From a virus, in the IMG/VR virus record IMGVR_UViG_3300042691_027774, positions 1 to 54,938 of that record: a stretch of 54,938 nucleotides of DNA; one strand, written 5' to 3'. Positions 49,869 to 54,938 of this stretch are shown in pieces; the stretch's first letter is position 1; each line of letters starts with the position of its first letter. The translations under genes were made by a program, and so were the position numbers. The notes beneath the pieces are model-generated. The model did no database searches. It had not been told where the DNA came from and saw only the letters and a program-made list of their open reading frames with translations.

Positions 49869-50798
49869 TCATTCTCCTATCATTTTGATGGTGTTAGATG
49901 TTTTCCGGCGAAGCGTTTTTCTCAAGCGGTCCTCTAAAGTTGACCCAGCATCGAGTTCAAACATGAGAACCGGGGACGTACTGACTGATCCTTTGCGAAC
50001 GATTCGCCCAGTGCCCTGAATGATCTCTGAAGGGTTCCAAACGAGTTCGACAAATGCGCCGGCCACCGCTTTGTGCTGGAGTCCATCAAGCCCTGTGCCG
50101 CAGGCCCCAATGGATGCAACGATGACGGGTTTCTTGTCATTTTTCAACCATTCATCAATGATTTTCTGGCGTTTTCCTGCACTGTGCCCACCGTGGACAA
50201 ACGGCGCGTCAATTTCTTTGGCTAGCGTTTCAATGACGGTACGGTGTTTGGCTAAAAGAACAAGAGGCATTCCGCCGTGGTCAGAAAGGAAGTCACGATA
50301 CCAAGAAGCAACGGCTGGAACCTTGGCCAGTCCGCAATCTCGGCAGTACGCTGACAGACGATCTTGCCCTGGGATTTGGTCAGAGCGGGCGGGATCATAT
50401 CCGCTCAGCCCAAGGTCCGCAGCGGCTTGCAAAAGTGCCGCTCTGGCACCGTCCTGGTCAGCATCGGGACCAAGCCCGGTTTCGTCTGGAATCAAAGGTG
50501 CCGCCACGTTTGCCAGTGAAACAATTTCAAGAATGGATTCAGGGAGTTCACCGGGAACATCCTTGCCCGTTCGCCTTAGCCAATGGCCCCCGGTTTCGAG
50601 AGATTTCCGCAACTCTCCCAGATTGTTTGCCCCCAATAAATCCGGCGTCATCTTTGTTGGGTTCCAGCGTTTGCAGTGGCGCTCACGGTAGGCCGCAAGA
50701 TCGCGTGTGGCAGGGTGGCCCACCGTGTCTAGCAGGGGTTCCAACTCTATCGGGCGGCCATTGGGGGCCGGGGTGCCTGTGAGTAGCCAGACTCTCAC
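49869..50798 (-). CDS. SNF2/SF2 helicase C-terminal half
   Basis: The 309-residue protein starts at GTG 50798, inside a GTGA overlap. It begins exactly at motif III (MRVWLLTGTPAPNGRP) and contains LVLLAKHRTVIETLAKE (motif IV), VIVASIGACGTGLDGLQ (motif V) and QGTGRIVRKGSV (motif VI). No motif I or II is present. Together with the 45388-46599 product it would complete a SNF2-type ATPase/helicase core, although it is transcribed first while encoding the second half. Confidence 0.82.
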   Translation of the reverse strand: MRVWLLTGTPAPNGRPIELEPLLDTVGHPATRDLAAYRERHCKRWNPTKMTPDLLGANNLGELRKSLETGGHWLRRTGKDVPGELPESILEIVSLANVAAPLIPDETGLGPDADQDGARAALLQAAADLGLSGYDPARSDQIPGQDRLSAYCRDCGLAKVPAVASWYRDFLSDHGGMPLVLLAKHRTVIETLAKEIDAPFVHGGHSAGKRQKIIDEWLKNDKKPVIVASIGACGTGLDGLQHKAVAGAFVELVWNPSEIIQGTGRIVRKGSVSTSPVLMFELDAGSTLEDRLRKTLRRKTSNTIKMIGE

Positions 50799-51007
50799 AA
50801 AGACTCCTCGTCAACGAATCCCACAATAGCCGTGGCGTGAAACTCGCTGAATCCCTCTAGTACGCCTTCAGCAGAATATCGAAAGCCCGCTGAGGTCATA
50901 ACAGGGGACGCTCGGTTTCTTGGATCCCACAGGGCCAGCCGAGTGGTGGCTCCGTTGGCAAGGCGGACCTTTCGCACCCTTTGGCAATCTCTTTGTGTTA
51001 TTTTCAT
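50795..51007 (-). CDS. Small protein of unknown function
   Basis: The 70-residue protein begins MKITQRDCQRVRKVRLANGA and ends IVGFVDEESL. It has overlaps with both neighbours. It looks like a small beta-rich accessory; no family was recognised. Confidence 0.5.
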   Translation of the reverse strand: MKITQRDCQRVRKVRLANGATTRLALWDPRNRASPVMTSAGFRYSAEGVLEGFSEFHATAIVGFVDEESL

Positions 51008-51216
51008 GGTGTTGCCGCAAGGTTTGCACGATACCCCGCAAAAAACGCAAAGGCTTCTTTCACGGTATCGACTCGCACAGGGTCCGGCGTGATTCCTCGA
51101 ATCTCAACCTCGACCGTGCCGTAACTGCTTTTCATTACGTGAACGGTTGCGCGGGGGGCTGCTACGCTCTGTAGGCGCTCCCACTCGGTGATGATGTTTG
51201 CCTGACTGATGTCCAT
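51004..51216 (-). CDS. Small protein of unknown function
   Basis: The protein is 70 residues from ATG 51216, with AAAGGAAAACACC upstream. It has a helix-strand layout (QANIITEWERLQSV, TVEVEIRGITPDPVR) and ends with a helix (EAFAFFAGYRANLA). No family was recognised. Confidence 0.5.
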   Translation of the reverse strand: MDISQANIITEWERLQSVAAPRATVHVMKSSYGTVEVEIRGITPDPVRVDTVKEAFAFFAGYRANLAATP

Positions 51217-51274
51217 GGTGTTTTCCTTTGTGAAAGATTGCCCGGTTTCGAGGGTTTCGAGGGCAAAAAGTGGT

Positions 51275-51607
51275 TTATGGTGTTGCCGATGTGGCAGGAT
51301 ATGAGTCCGCCATTTTATCAGCGGAATCGGCGAAGGCCGCGTATTCCGTAGATTTCTTGTTGGGTCCGCCTGACGAATAGACAACGCAAGCGGCACGGTA
51401 GCGGAAATGGGCCGCCAATTTCTGCCAGAAGTCCCGCTTGCCAATGCCTTGGACCCGGTGCGTCCCTTGGACCCAAACGTAGCCACTGAGGCCAACGGGA
51501 CGAGGGACGACACGGATTCGCTTTGTCAGTTGGAGACCCTCGGCGACAAAGCGGCGGCGCGTGTTTGCCGGTGGAGCCCCGGTTTCGGAGGATTTTTGGG
51601 CGCCCAT
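51275..51607 (-). CDS. Protein of unknown function
   Basis: The 110-residue basic protein begins MGAQKSSETGAPPANTRRRF and contains FWQKLAAHFRYRAACVVYSS. The start is just after the stop of the gene upstream. No family was recognised. Confidence 0.5.
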   Translation of the reverse strand: MGAQKSSETGAPPANTRRRFVAEGLQLTKRIRVVPRPVGLSGYVWVQGTHRVQGIGKRDFWQKLAAHFRYRAACVVYSSGGPNKKSTEYAAFADSADKMADSYPATSATP

Positions 51608-51610
51608 GGT

Positions 51611-51847
51611 CTAGCCTCTCCTGCGCAAGAGCCGCAGAGAACCAAGATCCTCGGCGCCCCATGGCGCACGGGACTCAAGAATCCACCCGTGGTACTCGGC
51701 GCGGTGCGTGTCGGCTTTTGCCCGAGGGTGCGCTTTGTGCAGGATCCAGCCCGTGTCTGGCCCTTGCCCAGACTTGAACACAGGGCCACCATTGGGGGAC
51801 GGGTGCGTATCGCGGGCGAGTTTATCCAATGCCTCTTGGTATCTCAT
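51611..51847 (-). CDS. Small protein of unknown function
   Basis: The protein is 78 residues from ATG 51847, with AAAGGAAAACAACAA upstream. It contains GWILHKAHPRAKADTHRAEY and ends RLLRRRG. No family was recognised. Confidence 0.5.
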   Translation of the reverse strand: MRYQEALDKLARDTHPSPNGGPVFKSGQGPDTGWILHKAHPRAKADTHRAEYHGWILESRAPWGAEDLGSLRLLRRRG

Positions 51848-51920
51848 TTGTTGTTTTCCTTTGTAAAAATTGCCCATGTTTCGGGCGGTTTTGGGTGAAT
51901 TATTCTCTCAAAAGCGGTTT

Positions 51921-52589
51921 TTATCCCGCCAAAGTAAGCAAAACTGTCTCGGCAGAAGTCCCCTCAGACTTGAACGATCCAGGGGGCAACACTTCCCAAG
52001 AGGTAGCAATGGGGCGAAGCCCCTTAGCCTGCACGATTCCGCCGTAACAGAGGGAAATCAAAAGCCCCCCAGGTTTCAGAAAGCGGCGAGCGTGCAAGAT
52101 GTGCTGAACATCGAGGCCCCGCCGAAAGGGCGGATTCATCACAACACAATCAAAAGCGCCTCCCAAGTCTTCAACGGAACATGAAAGAAAGTCACGGACA
52201 AAGAGGCGGGCCGATGGGTACTTGTTGAACAGGTGCGGCGACAATTCGCGGGAGACTTCAACGGCAACGGTATCAAATGGGCGGCCCAGGTCTGCCAAGG
52301 CATCGAGCAAGCGGCCAGTGCCCGCCGATGGCTCCAAGATGCGGCGTGCCCACGATGGGACAAGTGACGCCATTCTGGCGGCCACCGCTGGGGGCGTGGG
52401 GAACAGTTGGTCAACCTGGGCAACGTGGGCGGGCGCGGTTTCATTCGCTAACCTGGCAAACGTGGGGGCGGCAGCGGCATGGATCGCCGCCACTGTTGTC
52501 CGGTTATGTTCCGCCAGATCGGACACACGGGCGGCAGCTTGCCCCCTCCTTTGTAGAAAGGAGAGGGACACACGGGCGGCGGGGTTCAT
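51921..52589 (-). CDS. DNA N6-adenine methyltransferase-like protein
   Basis: The protein is 222 residues from ATG 52589, set by the ATGA overlap. Motif I is LEPSAGTGRLLDAL near residue 80, and motif IV is VVMNPPFRRGLD near residue 145, the NPPF signature of amino-methyltransferases. The layout (S-adenosylmethionine site before catalytic NPPF) is that of gamma-type enzymes. It lacks a visible target-recognition domain. It could protect phage DNA from host restriction; the substrate is not shown by the sequence. Confidence 0.8.
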   Translation of the reverse strand: MNPAARVSLSFLQRRGQAAARVSDLAEHNRTTVAAIHAAAAPTFARLANETAPAHVAQVDQLFPTPPAVAARMASLVPSWARRILEPSAGTGRLLDALADLGRPFDTVAVEVSRELSPHLFNKYPSARLFVRDFLSCSVEDLGGAFDCVVMNPPFRRGLDVQHILHARRFLKPGGLLISLCYGGIVQAKGLRPIATSWEVLPPGSFKSEGTSAETVLLTLAG

Positions 52590-52990
52590 CCGAATTGGGG
52601 GGCACATGGTGGGCGGTCTCCGAGTTCGTAGGTGATGCACTGGCGGTGCGGGGACGTTGGCAATATCCGCTCAGCGTAGAATTGCTGCCCGGTTTCGTCG
52701 TAGGTGATGCGATACTCTCGGCCACCGGCACGGCACCACAGCGGGCCGGCGTACCATCGGGGGCCAGAGTCTTCGCGGTACAAATGCCCCTCCCGCATAA
52801 ATTGCGAGGTGATAAAAAACCGCCCTTCGTAAAACTCAACCCGGCGGCGCTCAGCGCCTCCAAACTTTTGCCAGTCGGTTGGCTCGCCGCCGGGGGCGGA
52901 AAATTGGCGGCGGGCGTCATGCAGGAGGGAAGAGAAACCGCACGGGATGCGAGGGGCGAACGTGTCGCCGGGGAGGAAAAAACCTCTCAT
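52586..52990 (-). CDS. Protein of unknown function
   Basis: The 134-residue protein begins MRGFFLPGDTFAPRIPCGFS and contains FITSQFMREGHLYREDSGPR and REYRITYDETGQQFYAERI, a beta-rich pattern. Its start overlaps the DUF3560 gene and its stop overlaps the methyltransferase start. No family was recognised. Confidence 0.55.
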   Translation of the reverse strand: MRGFFLPGDTFAPRIPCGFSSLLHDARRQFSAPGGEPTDWQKFGGAERRRVEFYEGRFFITSQFMREGHLYREDSGPRWYAGPLWCRAGGREYRITYDETGQQFYAERILPTSPHRQCITYELGDRPPCAPQFG

Positions 52991-54774
52991 GCGTTGGCCT
53001 CCTCAGTTTCCAGGGGTTCCGATTCTTCAACGGTCGCCGATTCTTCCGCGTCTTCCACGGTTTCGGGGGTTTCTTCAGTGACTCCAAAAGCGGCTGGCCA
53101 CGTTTTGCGGGCGTATTCCAAAAGCGCAGAGGCGGCTTCCTTCCAGGTGGAAAACATCTGGCCCGTGCGCTCGAAGGTGTATCGGTGCAGTTCAAACTGG
53201 GCGCAACAGTGGGAAAACAATTTGCGGGCAATGTCGCGGGGTTCCGATAAGTCAGAAGTCAAATCAAATGGACTCGGTTTCGCGGGTTTGTCCGTCAAGA
53301 CAACGATGCCCAGGGGGCCGAAGCGGTGGACCATGCGAAGCCGGCAAACGCGGGGAAGATATGACCGCATGCCGCCAAGATCGAAGCCGTCCACTTCTTT
53401 TGCATACGATGGAAGCGCGGCATATTCCGCCGATGTCATTTCCCGCACTTGGTACGCCAAGTTTTTCCATTCGGGGCGAGCGAGAACGGCGGCGGCGTCT
53501 TCTTTGGAAAGGTTCAACAGGGGCAACGCTTTTGGCTTGGATGCCTTCAGTTTTGCAGTAAAGGCCGCCAGTTTCGCCTTGCTTTCATCGGTTGCCGGTT
53601 TCACCTCGGCGGCCCATTTGAAACGCTCGGCAGAGAAGGCATGCACACTGCCGCGCTCTGCGTCCAGCAGGTAAATCTTGGACAAGTCCCCAGTTTTGGC
53701 CTTGGTAACGCGCTGGACAATGTACTTGCCCGAGTGCCCAACGATTGCACCAGGGGCCAACGTGTCGGCCAAGGTCTGTGCCGCTGTGCCGCCTTGCTCT
53801 GCCAAAAGTGCCCGCTCAAAGTCGATTCTCAAATTGTAGTGGGCAAGCCATCGGGACTTTGTTTCATCAGGGCGCAAGGGGTGGCGTTGGAACCAAAGGC
53901 AAAGCGCGGCGAGGCCGTCGATCTTGTCCTCTGGGGCCTGGTCGGGATTCGTGAGGGAATAGAGGTCTGAGGGGCGGCGGTCGGCATTCGTTGGGTGCTT
54001 GTAGTCATAGGATCCGCCAGAGCGCCGCCCTAGAAAAAAGTGGAACAGGGCAGAAAACTCTTCCTCCGTTTTGTCTGACGTTGCCCAGTTTTGGAGGATC
54101 TTGGCGAAGTGGTCCCATTCCGCTTGCCGTTCGGCGTAGTCGGCAAGACTTTTACGGCGATCCGATTCTAGCCCTTGGATGCGGCGATGCCGCACGTCTG
54201 CCCGGTCCCGATGGTCAGAGTTGCGAAGCACCCCGCCCACGCGGTGCCGCCAGTATTCCGCGCACTCCCAACGGGACACGCCACGGGTGCGGGCTTGCTC
54301 GCGGCGCCGATTGGAAACCCGGCGAGCGTGGGCAATGCGCCAACCTGTGGAATCAAAACGGCTGGCAGCGGTCAGGGCCTCGTCCAAGCGTTTCTCGCGG
54401 TATCCGTCAAACCGCTCTGCCCTTTCGGCAGCACGTTCGGCGGCGGGTTGCTCCTCGTCGCCAATATCACCGCAGAGATCGAGGGCGGCATCTTCAGCCT
54501 GGGGAGTCCAACGGGGGCAGACAAAAAGCTCTTGTTTTGGCGCCCATTTGTACCCTGCCGCCTTGATTGCGTCATATTCCGAGCGGGGCAAGCGAAAGGC
54601 GGGATAAATCCGCAGTTTGTTATCCTCGGGGGAATACGTGGCGGAATGGGGGAAGGTTTCTTCCTGAGTGGCCCCGGTTTCGGGGGTTGCTGAGGGGGAA
54701 GGGGAGACAAGGGCCGCCGCGTTGTCTTGGGCGTCCGCGTTGTCAGTGGTGGCATATGGGGCAAGAGTTTTCAT
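52987..54774 (-). CDS. DUF3560-containing protein
   Basis: The 595-residue protein is the first gene of the - strand arm. Residues about 50-110 (LRIYPAFRLPRSEYDAIKAAGYKWA, quoted in part; then LFVCPRWTPQAEDAALDLCG) match the DUF3560 signature seen in plasmid and phage proteins. They are followed by a long Arg/Glu-rich helical stretch. The C-terminal half has mixed alpha/beta character and an acidic tail (residues 565-595). AAAGGATTACCATC precedes the ATG. Function is unknown; it sits with methyltransferase and anti-restriction-like genes. Confidence 0.65.
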   Translation of the reverse strand: MKTLAPYATTDNADAQDNAAALVSPSPSATPETGATQEETFPHSATYSPEDNKLRIYPAFRLPRSEYDAIKAAGYKWAPKQELFVCPRWTPQAEDAALDLCGDIGDEEQPAAERAAERAERFDGYREKRLDEALTAASRFDSTGWRIAHARRVSNRRREQARTRGVSRWECAEYWRHRVGGVLRNSDHRDRADVRHRRIQGLESDRRKSLADYAERQAEWDHFAKILQNWATSDKTEEEFSALFHFFLGRRSGGSYDYKHPTNADRRPSDLYSLTNPDQAPEDKIDGLAALCLWFQRHPLRPDETKSRWLAHYNLRIDFERALLAEQGGTAAQTLADTLAPGAIVGHSGKYIVQRVTKAKTGDLSKIYLLDAERGSVHAFSAERFKWAAEVKPATDESKAKLAAFTAKLKASKPKALPLLNLSKEDAAAVLARPEWKNLAYQVREMTSAEYAALPSYAKEVDGFDLGGMRSYLPRVCRLRMVHRFGPLGIVVLTDKPAKPSPFDLTSDLSEPRDIARKLFSHCCAQFELHRYTFERTGQMFSTWKEAASALLEYARKTWPAAFGVTEETPETVEDAEESATVEESEPLETEEANA

Positions 54775-54938
54775 GATGGTAATCCTTTCGGGACAAAGGG
54801 GGACGCCTGTGGCGTCACGGTTTCAGAGGTTTTCGACTGGTCAAGACTTGGCAAGGGTCAAGCAATATTGAAAAACGGCGGCAGTTGGCCAAGCGTCGCG
54901 CCGCACAAGAACCCAAACGGGCAAACGCTCATAGGGCA
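54775..54938. other. Upstream region of the - strand arm
   Basis: The last 164 bases hold the ribosome binding site of the DUF3560 gene and a small perfect hairpin (GACGCC/GGCGTC, 54802-54816). On the - strand a frame open from the window edge ends at 54858 (MSVCPFGFLCGATLGQLPPF in part), which may be the end of another gene cut by the window. A promoter is expected here, but no clear -35/-10 pair was found. Confidence 0.4.

Noticed and set aside
28860-54938. Integron integrase or other tyrosine recombinase near the cassette arrays
   Set aside because: I looked for the R...HxxR...Y pattern in all larger - strand proteins and found none; the larger ones are accounted for or lack it.
54858-54938. 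Partial - strand gene at the right edge
   Set aside because: Only about 27 open codons with no recognisable motif; mentioned in the flanking region but not supported as a gene.

Overview
The window is most of a tailed double-stranded DNA bacteriophage genome (Caudoviricetes). The gene set suggests a siphovirus: there is a terminase, portal, scaffold, HK97/P22-type capsid, neck proteins, tail tube, frameshifted tail assembly chaperone, tape measure and large tail-tip proteins, but no recognisable contractile sheath. The host cannot be named. Shine-Dalgarno sites are strong and bacterial, and most genes are coupled by ATGA/GTGA overlaps. No integrase, lysin or tRNA was recognised.

Layout. Positions 1-70 are a tandem 8-bp repeat, followed by about 500 bases without a convincing gene. 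From 590 to 28859 all genes are on the + strand: packaging (terS, and terL carrying a mini-intein inside its Walker A loop), small genes, portal, scaffold, capsid, a block of surface or fibre-like proteins that sits unusually between capsid and neck genes, then neck, tail tube, a -1 frameshift pair, tape measure and tail tip. From 54774 back to 28863 all genes are on the - strand: a DUF3560 protein, an adenine methyltransferase, a SNF2-type helicase split into two genes in swapped order, a DUF2800-like exonuclease, a probable DUF2815-type single-strand binding protein, family A DNA polymerase, primase/SF3 helicase, RuvC-like resolvase, dCMP-deaminase-like enzyme, and many small Cys-rich proteins. 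The two arms converge at 28.86 kb with a 3-base gap.

The most unusual feature is a pair of short integron-like cassette arrays inside the - strand arm (33.16-34.00 kb and 40.52-41.40 kb). Each array contains a 54-bp and a 95/96-bp imperfect hairpin bounded by RYYYAAC...GTTRRRY boxes, the signature of integron attC sites. Each site follows a stop codon by 3-4 bases, or is read through by the gene's C-terminus, and the next start codon lies 25-40 bases beyond. The two arrays share their hairpins and their downstream end but carry unrelated small genes. No integron integrase is visible, so they resemble attC clusters lacking an integrase, carried by a phage.

Other points of note are a duplicated terL 3' end flanking an 84-codon gene, a 66-bp duplication next to the second array, a 32-residue histone-H1-like peptide, two Lar-like paralogues on opposite strands, and a hairpin that could hide the capsid gene's ribosome binding site.
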